From an uncultured Collinsella sp. (GTDB lineage Bacteria > Actinomycetota > Coriobacteriia > Coriobacteriales > Coriobacteriaceae), in NCBI GenBank assembly GCA_900547025.1, contig UREZ01000004.1:1-39561 (forward strand): DNA of 39,561 bases. Reading direction: 5' to 3'. A program made the position numbers and the translations under genes. Below the pieces are notes generated by a model, which was not told the DNA's origin, did no database searches, and saw only the letters and a program-made list of their open reading frames with translations. Positions 26,037 to 34,145 of this stretch are shown here, piece after piece. Position 1 is the first letter of the stretch. The number at the start of each line of letters is the position of its first letter.

Positions 26037-26414
26037 ATGAGCAAGACCGTCGTGTCTTCCGATAACGCACCCGCAGCCATCGGCCCGTATTCCCCCGGCA
26101 TCCAGACCGGCAACATGGTGTTCCTGTCCGGCCAGCTGGGCATCGACCCCGCAACCGGCAAGATGCCCGAGGGCGTCGAGGCCCAGGCTAAGCAGTCCCT
26201 TGCTAACGTCGAGGCGCTGCTGACCGCTGCCGGCGCCACCTTTGCCGATGTCGTCAAGACCACGGTCTACCTGGCCGACATCGCCGACTTCGCTGCCGTG
26301 AACGAGATCTACGCTTCCAAGTTCGAGGCTCCGTTCCCCGCGCGCAGCGCTTTCCAGGTTGCCGCCCTTCCGGCCGGCGGTCTGGTTGAGATCGAGGTCG
26401 TCGCCGCTCTCTAA
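26037..26414 (+). CDS. ridA: RidA family enamine/imine deaminase
   Basis: RidA hydrolyses reactive enamines/imines such as 2-aminoacrylate released by PLP enzymes. The 125-residue protein is full length, with AIGPYSPGIQTGNMVFLSGQLGIDP and the active-site region FPARSAFQVAALPAGGLVEIE containing the catalytic Arg. AAGGAG lies 8 bp upstream of the ATG. It converges on the YheO/DauR-type regulator with a shared terminator. Its position beside a purine-nitrogen operon suggests, but does not prove, a role in detoxifying products of that metabolism. Confidence 0.95.
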   Translation: MSKTVVSSDNAPAAIGPYSPGIQTGNMVFLSGQLGIDPATGKMPEGVEAQAKQSLANVEALLTAAGATFADVVKTTVYLADIADFAAVNEIYASKFEAPFPARSAFQVAALPAGGLVEIEVVAAL

Positions 26415-26443
26415 GGCGTTGGCAACAACTAAACATGACATGC

Positions 26444-26482
26444 AAAAAGACCCTGCAGCGCGTGTGAACTGCAGGGTCTTTT
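26444..26482. terminator. Bidirectional terminator between ridA and the regulator
   Basis: AAAAAGACCCTGCAG pairs with CTGCAGGGTCTTTT around a 10-base loop. The flanking A and T runs make it a good terminator in both directions for the two convergent genes. Confidence 0.9.
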
Positions 26483-26497
26483 GTCAGGCGATGCGGC

Positions 26498-26518
26498 AAA
26501 ATGATCCGTTTTCCTCCG
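26498..26518. repeat. Solitary arm of the AAAATGATCCG palindrome family
   Basis: The 21-bp segment starting AAAATGATCCGTTTTCC matches the left arm at 25764-25784 with one mismatch. No partner arm is found nearby, so it appears to be a degenerated or half copy. Confidence 0.7.
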
Positions 26519-26537
26519 CTCCCAAGGAATCAGCGGG

Positions 26538-27194
26538 TTAGCCTTCCTTGCGAACTTTTTGCAGGTAGCGGTAGACGCTGGGCTCCGAGATGCCCAACGC
26601 GGTGGCGGCGCAGGCCACGGCACCCTTGAGCATGAACACCCCGTTGCCGTTGAGGTGGCGAATGACGTCCACGCGGTCGCTCTGACCAAGCGATGCTACA
26701 TCCAGCCCGCGCGCGCTCAGCAACTCGGCAATGCTGCGGTCGATGAGCTCCTGTGTGGACTCCGAAAGGCTTTCGACCTCGATAGGGGCGGGCTCCGTGC
26801 GCGTCGGCGCCGCGTCGAAGCACGCCATGAGCTGCTGCGCCATGGCGTTGATGGAGCGCACGGTCGAGAGGTCGGTGTTGACACAGAGCATACCGACGAT
26901 CTCGTCATTCTCGCGGATAAAGAACGTCGCTGACTCCAGCGTCTTGCCACCGGCACCGCGCCCCTCGTAGCCCGTAATAAACGGCAGGTCGCGATACTTG
27001 GCATCGTGCATGATCTTGAGTGCCAGATCGGTGGCGGGACCGCCGACCTTACGGCCGCTCACGATGCCGTTGCGAATATCGACGATGGCATGGTCGGGAT
27101 CCGAGAAATCGTGCAGCACGATTTCGCTGTTTTTGCCGAGTATCTGCTCCAGGAAATCGACCATCGGCAAAAAGCGACGTACGGTCTCGTTCAC
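26538..27194 (-). CDS. YheO/DauR-type PAS-HTH transcriptional regulator
   Basis: The 218-residue protein has an N-terminal YheO-like PAS domain (FLEQILGKNSEIVLHDFSDPDHAI, then GYEGRGAGGKTLESATFFIREN). The C-terminal helix-turn-helix includes GAVACAATALGISEPSVYRYLQKVRK. The GTG at 27194 is chosen because AAGGAG lies 6 bp upstream; the frame is open further but has no better start. Relatives include the D-arginine regulator DauR. It is divergent from the purine operon and is its most likely regulator, perhaps through the dyad at 27362-27395. The ligand is unknown. Confidence 0.88.
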   Translation of the reverse strand: MNETVRRFLPMVDFLEQILGKNSEIVLHDFSDPDHAIVDIRNGIVSGRKVGGPATDLALKIMHDAKYRDLPFITGYEGRGAGGKTLESATFFIRENDEIVGMLCVNTDLSTVRSINAMAQQLMACFDAAPTRTEPAPIEVESLSESTQELIDRSIAELLSARGLDVASLGQSDRVDVIRHLNGNGVFMLKGAVACAATALGISEPSVYRYLQKVRKEG

Positions 27195-27361
27195 GGGCAA
27201 CTCCTTGGGGTGAAATCGAAAATGTTCATAACAATTTTTTCTCATGGTAACACGCTGTTCGTCATCTCGTATATTCGCAGGTACATTGCGTAATACAGAC
27301 GAGCGGTAGGAATTCGGCGGTAAACGGTCGACCAAAAGAAAAGTTAGATGTTATTTTGACC

Positions 27362-27395
27362 AGACAATTTCCTGACCTGCGGAAATGTATTGTCT
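27362..27395. promoter_or_regulatory. Dyad operator candidate for the purine operon
   Basis: AGACAAT-TTCC (27362-27372) is mirrored by GGAA (27381-27384) and ATTGTCT (27389-27395). It lies about 36 bp upstream of the candidate -35. It is a plausible binding site for the divergent YheO/DauR-type regulator. Confidence 0.45.
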
Positions 27396-27430
27396 CAGCT
27401 CAAGAATAGTCTGATAACAAAAAATTATTA

Positions 27431-27459
27431 TTGAGAATGAGAATCATCTTTAATACGAT
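27431..27459 (+). promoter_or_regulatory. Candidate promoter with a Fur-like box
   Basis: TTGAGA (27431-27436) and TACGAT (27454-27459) are separated by 17 bp, about 88 bp before the permease ATG. TGAGAATGAGAATCA (27432-27446) matches the Fur 7-1-7 pattern TGATAAT-N-ATTATCA at 11 of 14 half-site positions and overlaps the -35. Repression by Fur with iron is therefore possible. The match is partial and unproven. Confidence 0.5.
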
Positions 27460-27546
27460 ATGCAACGAAGGCACAACCTCAACCCCGCACTGCGTCACAA
27501 TAGAGCGTTAGATGCGAAAACAACTATTTCGAGGATTGGTGGTCAA

Positions 27547-28941
27547 ATGACCCAGGAGACGGTTACGAACGGCACTGAAGCCCTGTTCACTCGCGAAGGC
27601 ATGCCGCCCGTTAAGGAAATGATCCCGTGTGCCCTTCAGCACGTACTGGCATCGTTTGCCGGCATCATTACCCCGGCGGTCATCATGGCCGGCGTCTACG
27701 GCTTTAATAGCCAGCAGAGCACCGACATCATTCAGGTTGCACTCATTCTTTCGGCAATCGACACGGCCCTTCAGGCCTTCGCTCCCTTCCGTCGCATCGG
27801 CGGCGGCCTGCCCATCGTCATGGGCGTTTCGTTCGCGTTCCTGCCGGCCCTGCAGGCCATGGGTGCCTCGGGCTTTAGCTTTGGTGCGTTGCTGGGCGGC
27901 GAGATCGTCGGCGGCGCCGTCGCGGTCCTCTTTGGTCTGGCCTACAGCAAGATCAAGTGGCTGTTCCCGCCCGTCGTGACCGGTACGGTTATCTTCTCCA
28001 TCGGCGTTTCGCTGTATCCTACGGCCGTCAAGTATATGGCCGGCGGTATGGGTACGCCGCTGTGGGGCACCCCGCAGGCCTGGTGCGTCGCTCTTATCAC
28101 CTTCGCCGTGGTCTTTGCGCTCGCCAACTTTGGCAAGGGCACGCTCAAGCTGGGCTCCGTGTTCTTTGGCATGATCGTTGGCATGATCGTCTCCATCCCC
28201 TTTGGCATGATCGACTTCTCCAGCGTCGCCACCGCTCAGGTCTTCGCTCTTCCCAAGCTCATGCCCTACGCGCTCGAGTTTGATCCCGAGGTCTGCATTA
28301 CCCTCGCCGTCGTGTTCCCCATGGTTGCCATCCAGGTTATCGGCGACGTCTCCGCTGCCTGCCTTGGTTCCATCGACCGTATGCCCACCGAGCGCGAGCT
28401 CTCCGGCGCTATCGTGTCTCAGGGCCTCACCTCTATGGTCGGCGGCCTGCTGGGCGGTCTTCCCACCAGCGCCCTTGGCCAGAACGTGGGCATCATCTGC
28501 TCCAACAAGGTCGTCAACAAGTGGGTCTTTGTGATCATCGCGGCCGTCTTTGCCATCGCCGGTCTGTTCCCGCAGCTCTCTGCCATCCTTTCCGCTATCC
28601 CGCAGCCCGTCATCGGCGGCGCGACCGTCGGCGTCTTTGGCACCATCACCATGAACGGCGTGCGCATGTTCACCCGCGAGGGCCTCACGCAGCGCACCAC
28701 CACCATCGTCGGTACCTCCGTCGTCTTTGGCCTGGGTATCTGGATGGCCAGCGGTTGCCTTGCCGGCGAGGGTATGCCTACCTGGGTGTCCACCGTCATC
28801 GGCTCCAACGCCGTGACCCCCACCGCCATCATGGCCATCGTGCTCAACCTGATCCTTCCGCAGACGCCGGTCGTGGCTCAGCACATCGATGCCGCCAAGG
28901 ATGCCGCTGTGAATCTGGTCCTGCCCGAGAGCAAGAAGTAA
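27547..28941 (+). CDS. NCS2-family xanthine/urate/uracil permease
   Basis: The 464-residue membrane protein of the nucleobase:cation symporter-2 family has about 12-14 predicted helices. The early motif is ALQHVLASFAGIITPAVIMAG; the family signature is GQNVGIICSNKV in the substrate region. The ATG at 27547 is preceded by GGTGG. It is the first gene of the operon with ssnA, ygfK and the Mo hydroxylase, which points to xanthine or urate uptake rather than uracil. The 196-bp gap to ssnA contains three hairpins (stems at 28959-28988, 29010-29038 and 29095-29120). Confidence 0.9.
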   Translation: MTQETVTNGTEALFTREGMPPVKEMIPCALQHVLASFAGIITPAVIMAGVYGFNSQQSTDIIQVALILSAIDTALQAFAPFRRIGGGLPIVMGVSFAFLPALQAMGASGFSFGALLGGEIVGGAVAVLFGLAYSKIKWLFPPVVTGTVIFSIGVSLYPTAVKYMAGGMGTPLWGTPQAWCVALITFAVVFALANFGKGTLKLGSVFFGMIVGMIVSIPFGMIDFSSVATAQVFALPKLMPYALEFDPEVCITLAVVFPMVAIQVIGDVSAACLGSIDRMPTERELSGAIVSQGLTSMVGGLLGGLPTSALGQNVGIICSNKVVNKWVFVIIAAVFAIAGLFPQLSAILSAIPQPVIGGATVGVFGTITMNGVRMFTREGLTQRTTTIVGTSVVFGLGIWMASGCLAGEGMPTWVSTVIGSNAVTPTAIMAIVLNLILPQTPVVAQHIDAAKDAAVNLVLPESKK

Positions 28942-29137
28942 CCAATTCGGTGCTATTCGCCGGCGGACGCATCGCCTCGTCCGCCGGCGCCATGCGGCGC
29001 CAAGCCGCACTTCAAAGGGCTTGTCCCTTTGGTGAAGCGTTGACGGGAGAGGGCCCGTTTCCGGTGTAGGCCGGCGCTTCGCACTTCCGCCATGTCAGAG
29101 GTGTCAAACCCCGCCTCTGATGTTGAAGGGAGCATTT

Positions 29138-30493
29138 ATGCTTCTGGTCGCTAACGGTTCCGTCTTTACCCGCAACGCTCAGACTCCGTTCATTCCCAAC
29201 GGTGCGGTCGCCATTGACGGAGATACGATTGTCGAAGTGGGCCCCGAGCGCGAGCTCAAGGCCAAGTACCCGGATGCCGAGTACGTCGACGCCCAGGGCA
29301 ACCTCATCATGCCCGGACTTATCAACTGCCACACCCACATCTACTCGGGTCTGGCCCGCGGCCTTGCCATTAAGGGCTGCAACCCCACCAACTTCCTGGA
29401 GAATCTTGAGCAGCAGTGGTGGAAGATTGACGACAACCTGACGCTCGACGGCACCAAGGCCAGCGCCTATGCCACGATTCTGGATTCCATCCGCGATGGC
29501 GTTACCACGATTTTCGATCACCACGCGAGCTTCTGCGAGATTCCGGGCAGCCTCTTTACCATTAAGGACGCCGCTCAGGAGCTGGGCATGCGTTCGTGCC
29601 TGTGCTACGAGGTCTCCGACCGCCGCGGTCAGGAAAAATGTGACCAGGCCATTGCCGAGAACGCCGAGTTTGCCCAGTGGGCCGCCAAGGAGCGTCGCGA
29701 TAACGACAACCACATGATCGCCGCAATGTTTGGCGGTCACGCCACCTTTACGCTGTCGGACGAGACCATGGATAAGATGGCCGAGGCCAACAACGGCCTG
29801 ACCGGTTTCCACATCCACGTGTGCGAGGGCATGAATGACGTGTGGGACTCCCGCCTCAACCGCGGCGGCATCAGCCCCGTCGAGCGCCTGCTGCAGCACA
29901 ACCTGCTCGGTCCCGACACCATGCTCGGCCACTGCATCCATGTGACGCCCGCCGAGATGGATATCGTCAAGGAGTCCGGCACCTGGCTCGTCAACAACCC
30001 CGAATCCAATATGGGAAACGCCGTGGGCTGCGCCCCCGTGCTCGAGTTCTTCCGCCGCGGCATCCCCGTGTGCATGGGCACCGACGCCTACACCCACGAT
30101 ATGCTCGAGAGCCTCAAGGTTTTCCTGATCATTCAGCGCCACAACGCCGCTATGCCCAACGTGGGCTGGTGCGAGGCCATGACGATGCTGTTCGAGAACA
30201 ACGCCAAGATGGCGAGCAAGTACTTCGATCGCAAGCTCGGTGTGCTTGAGCCCGGCGCTGCCGCCGACGTCATCGTAATGGACTACAAGCCCTTTACGCC
30301 GCTGAGCGAGGAGAACATCGACGGCCACATGCTCTTTGGCATGATGGGCAAAAACTGCCGCACCACCATCATCAACGGCCGCGTCCTGTACAAGGATCGC
30401 GAGTTTGTCGGTATCGATGAGGACAAGATCAACGCGTGGACCATGGCTGAGTCCAAGAAGCTCTGGAGCACGCTCAACGATCGCGCCTACTAA
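29138..30493 (+). CDS. ssnA: SsnA-type amidohydrolase
   Basis: The 451-residue metal-dependent amidohydrolase has NCHTHIYSG (metal His 65 and 67), GFHIHVCEG, LGHCIHVTP and MGTDAYTHD, which together supply the metal ligands. SsnA homologues lie beside ygfK and xdhD in E. coli and in anaerobic purine-degradation clusters, where ring-opening or deamination of a purine-derived intermediate is expected. The ATG at 29138 follows GAAGGGAG. A strong hairpin (about 30507-30543) lies in the 149-bp gap to ygfK. The exact substrate is not readable from the sequence. Confidence 0.9.
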   Translation: MLLVANGSVFTRNAQTPFIPNGAVAIDGDTIVEVGPERELKAKYPDAEYVDAQGNLIMPGLINCHTHIYSGLARGLAIKGCNPTNFLENLEQQWWKIDDNLTLDGTKASAYATILDSIRDGVTTIFDHHASFCEIPGSLFTIKDAAQELGMRSCLCYEVSDRRGQEKCDQAIAENAEFAQWAAKERRDNDNHMIAAMFGGHATFTLSDETMDKMAEANNGLTGFHIHVCEGMNDVWDSRLNRGGISPVERLLQHNLLGPDTMLGHCIHVTPAEMDIVKESGTWLVNNPESNMGNAVGCAPVLEFFRRGIPVCMGTDAYTHDMLESLKVFLIIQRHNAAMPNVGWCEAMTMLFENNAKMASKYFDRKLGVLEPGAAADVIVMDYKPFTPLSEENIDGHMLFGMMGKNCRTTIINGRVLYKDREFVGIDEDKINAWTMAESKKLWSTLNDRAY

Positions 30494-30642
30494 TTCACAA
30501 GTAGATTCGCGTGCGTCGGATGTTTCGCCGCATCCGACGCGCGTATAGGCGGCCTCCGCGGGGTCGCCGGCGCTGTGCTAGCGCTACACCGTATTTGCGC
30601 CCGCCGCGCGGTCTCGCCGGGCGTTACAGAGAGGAGCTCATT

Positions 30643-33642
30643 ATGAGCGACATCATGAGGCCGATCCCGTTTTCGCAGCTGATGAACTGGATCATCGAGG
30701 AGCACAAGACTCAGGGCGCCATCTTTGGCGTGCGCAAGATGGTCACGGCCAACCAGGAGGGAGCGCTTCCCATTTTTGACGAGCGCATCGAGACTCCGTT
30801 TGGCCCGGCCGCCGGCCCCAACACGCAGCTTGCCCAGAACATCGTGGCCTCTTATGTGGCCGGCTCCCGCTTCTTTGAGCTCAAGACCGTTCAGGTTATG
30901 GACGGCGAGGAGCTCTCCAAGTGCGTGAACAAACCCTGCATCGTGGCGCAGGACGAGTGCTACAACTGCGAGTGGTCGACCGAGCTCGAGGTTCCGCAGG
31001 CCTTTGCCGAGTACGTGAAGGCATGGTTTGCCTGCCACCTCATCGCTCGCGAGTACGGCCTGGGCAGCCCGGACGGCTTTGTCTTCAACATGTCCGTGGG
31101 CTATGACCTCGAGGGCATCAAGAGCCCCAAGGTCGACGCCTACATCGAGGGCATGATGGACGCCAGCGGCTCCGAGGTTTGGAATGAGTGCCGCACGTGG
31201 GCGCTCGCTAACCTGGACAAGTTTGAGCATGTTGACGCCGCGTTTGTCGAGTCCATCCCGGCGCGCGTCTCCAACTCCATCACCGAGTCTACCCTGCACG
31301 GCTGCCCGCCGGCGGAGATTGAGCGCATCGCGACCTATCTGATCACCGAGAAGGGCCTCAACACCTACATCAAGTGCAACCCCACGCTGCTGGGCTATGA
31401 GTTTGCCCGTCAGCGTCTCAACGAGCTGGGCTTTGACTACATCGTCTTCGATGACACGCACTTCCGCGAGGATTTGCAGTGGGCCGATGCCGTGCCTATG
31501 TTCGAGCGCCTGATTGCCCTGTGCGCCGAGCGCGGCCTGGAGTTTGGCGTCAAGCTCACCAACACGTTCCCCGTCGACGTGACGAGAAACGAGCTGCCCT
31601 CCACCGAGATGTACATGTCCGGCCGTTCGCTGTTCTCGCTGACCATCGAGGCTGCCCGTCGCATTACCGAGCAGTTCGATGGCAAACTGCGCATCAGCTA
31701 CTCCGGCGGCGCCACGGTCTACAACATCCGCGCCCTGTATGACGCCGGTATTTGGCCCGTTACCCTGGCGACCGATGTGCTCAAGCCCGGTGGCTACGAG
31801 CGCTTTAGCCAGATGGCCGGCGAGTTTACCGACCTGGACGGCAAGCCGTTCGCGGGTGTCTCTCTCGAGGCCGTGACGGCGATCCAGACCGACTCGCTCA
31901 CCAACCCGCTCTACAAGAAGCCGCTGCGCCCGCTGCCCGACCGCAAGGTCGCCGGCAAGAGCCCGCTTTCCGACTGCTTTACCACGCCGTGCCGCACGAG
32001 CTGCCCCATCCAGCAGGACATTCCCGCCTATCTGGCGGCTGTTGACGAGGGCCGCTACGAGGATGCTCTCAACATCATCATCGAGCGCAACGCCCTGCCG
32101 TTCATTACCGGCGCCATCTGCCCGCATCCCTGCGGCCGCGCCTGCGAGCGTGCGTTCTACGAGCCCGAGGGCGCCCAGATCCGCGCCAGCAAGCTCAAGG
32201 CCGCCCGCGAGGCCATGACCGCCGTGCTGCCCAAGCTGCGCGCCCAGGCCATCGCCAACGACAGCGAGCGCAACGTTGCCGTTATCGGCGGCGGCCCTGC
32301 CGGTCTGGCGACGGCGTTCTTCCTGACGCGCGCCGGCGTGCCCGTCACCATCTTCGAGGCCCGCGATTCGCTTGGCGGCGTGGTCCGTCACGTGATCCCC
32401 GAGTTCCGTATCGCGAGCGACGACATCTCCCACGATGCCGAGCTCTGCCTGGCCTTTGGCGCCAAGGTGCAACTTAATGCTCGCGTGGAGTCCATCGGCG
32501 AGCTCAAGGCCCAGGGCTTTACCGACGTGGTCGTAGCCACCGGTGCCTGGATGCCTGGCTCTGCGGGTCTGGGCGAGGGTACCGAGCTCGACGTGCTGGA
32601 GTTCCTCGAGGCCGCCAAGAAGGGCGAGAAGCTCGAGCTGGGCGAGGACGTCGTAGTCATCGGCGCCGGCAACACCGCCATGGATGCGGCCCGCGTGGCC
32701 AAGCGCCTGGCTGGCGTGAAGAACGTGCGCCTGGTGTATCGCCGCACCAAGAAGCAGATGCCCGCCGACGAGGAAGAGCTCGATCTTGCTCTTGCCGACG
32801 GCGTTGAGTTCTGCGAGCTGCTGGCGCCCAAGGCACTCAACGGCGCCGTGCTGACCTGCGACGTTATGGAGCTTGGCGAGCCGGATGCAAGCGGCCGTCG
32901 CAGCCCTGTCGCCACGGGCGAGACCGTCGAGCTGCCTGCCACCACGGTGATCTGCGCCGTGGGCGAGGGCATCGATGCCAGCCTGTACGACGCCGCGGGC
33001 GTCGAGCACGACCGTCGCGGCCGTCTTGCCGCCACCTCCACCGGTGTTGAGGGCGTCTGGGCTGCGGGCGACTGCCGTCGCGGTCCTGCCACCGTGGTTG
33101 AGGCTATTGCCGACGCCGCCGAGGTCGCCCGCGCCATCGCCGGCGTGGACTTTAACAAGTACGCCGACTGCAACGAGCAGGCTGGCCGCGAGGACACCTG
33201 CTACGAGCGCAAGGGGTCGCTGTGCCGCGACAAGCGCAACTGCACCAAGACCCGCTGCCTGGGCTGCGGCTCGGTGTGCGAGGTCTGCTGCGACGTGTGC
33301 CCCAACCGCGCCAACGTGGCCATTAAGGTGCCGGGCCTGGCCAAGCATCAGGTCGTTCATGTCGATGGCATGTGCAACGAGTGCGGCAACTGCGCCGTGT
33401 TCTGCCCCTACCAGGAGGGTCGTCCTTACAAGGACAAGCTCACCCTGTTCTGGAGCGAGGAGGACATGGAGAACTCCGAGAACGAGGGCTTCCTGGCCGT
33501 GGACGAGGATCACTTTATGGTCCGCGTCGCCGGCACGGTCCGCACCGTCTCGGTCGATGCCGTCAACACCGGTCTTCCCGAGGCCGTCCGCCTGACCATC
33601 AGGGCTGTGCGCGACAACTATTCGTACCTTCTTAAGAAATAG
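30643..33642 (+). CDS. ygfK: YgfK-type flavin/Fe-S oxidoreductase (putative selenate reductase subunit)
   Basis: This 999-residue protein starts with a dihydroorotate-dehydrogenase-like barrel (about residues 1-440; FGPAAGPNTQLAQN, TLHGCPPAEI). A GltD-like part follows: the Cys cluster CRTSCPIQQDIPAYL at about 450, a FAD motif VIGGGPAGLATAF at about 546 and an NAD(P) motif VIGAGNTAMDAARVA at about 670. It ends with two cysteine clusters (CLGCGSVCEVCCDVCP near 875, CNECGNCAVFCP near 912). It probably passes electrons between NAD(P)H and the purine-modifying enzymes; the selenate reductase name is historical. GAGGAG precedes the ATG. The ferredoxin gene follows after 11 bp. Confidence 0.92.
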   Translation: MSDIMRPIPFSQLMNWIIEEHKTQGAIFGVRKMVTANQEGALPIFDERIETPFGPAAGPNTQLAQNIVASYVAGSRFFELKTVQVMDGEELSKCVNKPCIVAQDECYNCEWSTELEVPQAFAEYVKAWFACHLIAREYGLGSPDGFVFNMSVGYDLEGIKSPKVDAYIEGMMDASGSEVWNECRTWALANLDKFEHVDAAFVESIPARVSNSITESTLHGCPPAEIERIATYLITEKGLNTYIKCNPTLLGYEFARQRLNELGFDYIVFDDTHFREDLQWADAVPMFERLIALCAERGLEFGVKLTNTFPVDVTRNELPSTEMYMSGRSLFSLTIEAARRITEQFDGKLRISYSGGATVYNIRALYDAGIWPVTLATDVLKPGGYERFSQMAGEFTDLDGKPFAGVSLEAVTAIQTDSLTNPLYKKPLRPLPDRKVAGKSPLSDCFTTPCRTSCPIQQDIPAYLAAVDEGRYEDALNIIIERNALPFITGAICPHPCGRACERAFYEPEGAQIRASKLKAAREAMTAVLPKLRAQAIANDSERNVAVIGGGPAGLATAFFLTRAGVPVTIFEARDSLGGVVRHVIPEFRIASDDISHDAELCLAFGAKVQLNARVESIGELKAQGFTDVVVATGAWMPGSAGLGEGTELDVLEFLEAAKKGEKLELGEDVVVIGAGNTAMDAARVAKRLAGVKNVRLVYRRTKKQMPADEEELDLALADGVEFCELLAPKALNGAVLTCDVMELGEPDASGRRSPVATGETVELPATTVICAVGEGIDASLYDAAGVEHDRRGRLAATSTGVEGVWAAGDCRRGPATVVEAIADAAEVARAIAGVDFNKYADCNEQAGREDTCYERKGSLCRDKRNCTKTRCLGCGSVCEVCCDVCPNRANVAIKVPGLAKHQVVHVDGMCNECGNCAVFCPYQEGRPYKDKLTLFWSEEDMENSENEGFLAVDEDHFMVRVAGTVRTVSVDAVNTGLPEAVRLTIRAVRDNYSYLLKK

Positions 33643-33653
33643 GCGAGTCTCTT

Positions 33654-34133
33654 ATGGCCAAATCCATTCAACATAACGTGGCCTACGTTGCCTGCGGAAG
33701 CGGCTGTGCTTCCGCAGGCGGCGATGCCCGCTGCAGCGAAGGCTGCATTGGCTGTGGTGCCTGTGTCGCGGCCTGCCCCCACGGTGCCATTGCGCTGGTC
33801 GATGGCATCGCCCGCGTGGATCGCTCCAAGTGCACGGGCTGTGGCCTGTGCGGCATGGCGTGCCCGCAGCGCGTGATTGCCTTCGTTCCCGGCTACCAGA
33901 ACATTCTGGTGCGCTGCAACAACACCGATAAGGGCGCCATCGCTCGCAAGATCTGCGACACGAGCTGCATCGGTTGCGGCATGTGCGCTAAAAAGTGCCC
34001 TGCCGGCGCTATCCGCATCGAGGACAACTGCGCCCATATCGACGGCGTGGACTGCCTGTCGTGCGGCATGTGCGCCGTCGTCTGCCCGCATGGCGCCATC
34101 CACGACCGCACCGGCATCGCCGCCGGCGTGTAG
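33654..34133 (+). CDS. Polyferredoxin with four CxxCxxCxxxCP motifs
   Basis: The 159-residue Cys-rich protein has four complete 4Fe-4S motifs: CIGCGACVAACP, CTGCGLCGMACP, CIGCGMCAKKCP and CLSCGMCAVVCP. It resembles the electron-transfer part of RnfB-like proteins. It lies 11 bp after ygfK and 12 bp before the Mo hydroxylase gene, where E. coli-like clusters carry the FAD subunit ygfM. It therefore probably wires the hydroxylase to YgfK. The N-terminal ~30 residues contain extra cysteines (CGSGC, CSEGC). Confidence 0.88.
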   Translation: MAKSIQHNVAYVACGSGCASAGGDARCSEGCIGCGACVAACPHGAIALVDGIARVDRSKCTGCGLCGMACPQRVIAFVPGYQNILVRCNNTDKGAIARKICDTSCIGCGMCAKKCPAGAIRIEDNCAHIDGVDCLSCGMCAVVCPHGAIHDRTGIAAGV

Positions 34134-34145
34134 AAGGGAATCACC

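Noticed and set aside
30490..33513. Long minus-strand open frame (about 1000 codons) opposite ygfK
   Set aside because: Shadow of a well-recognised gene; no domain, no ribosome-binding site.
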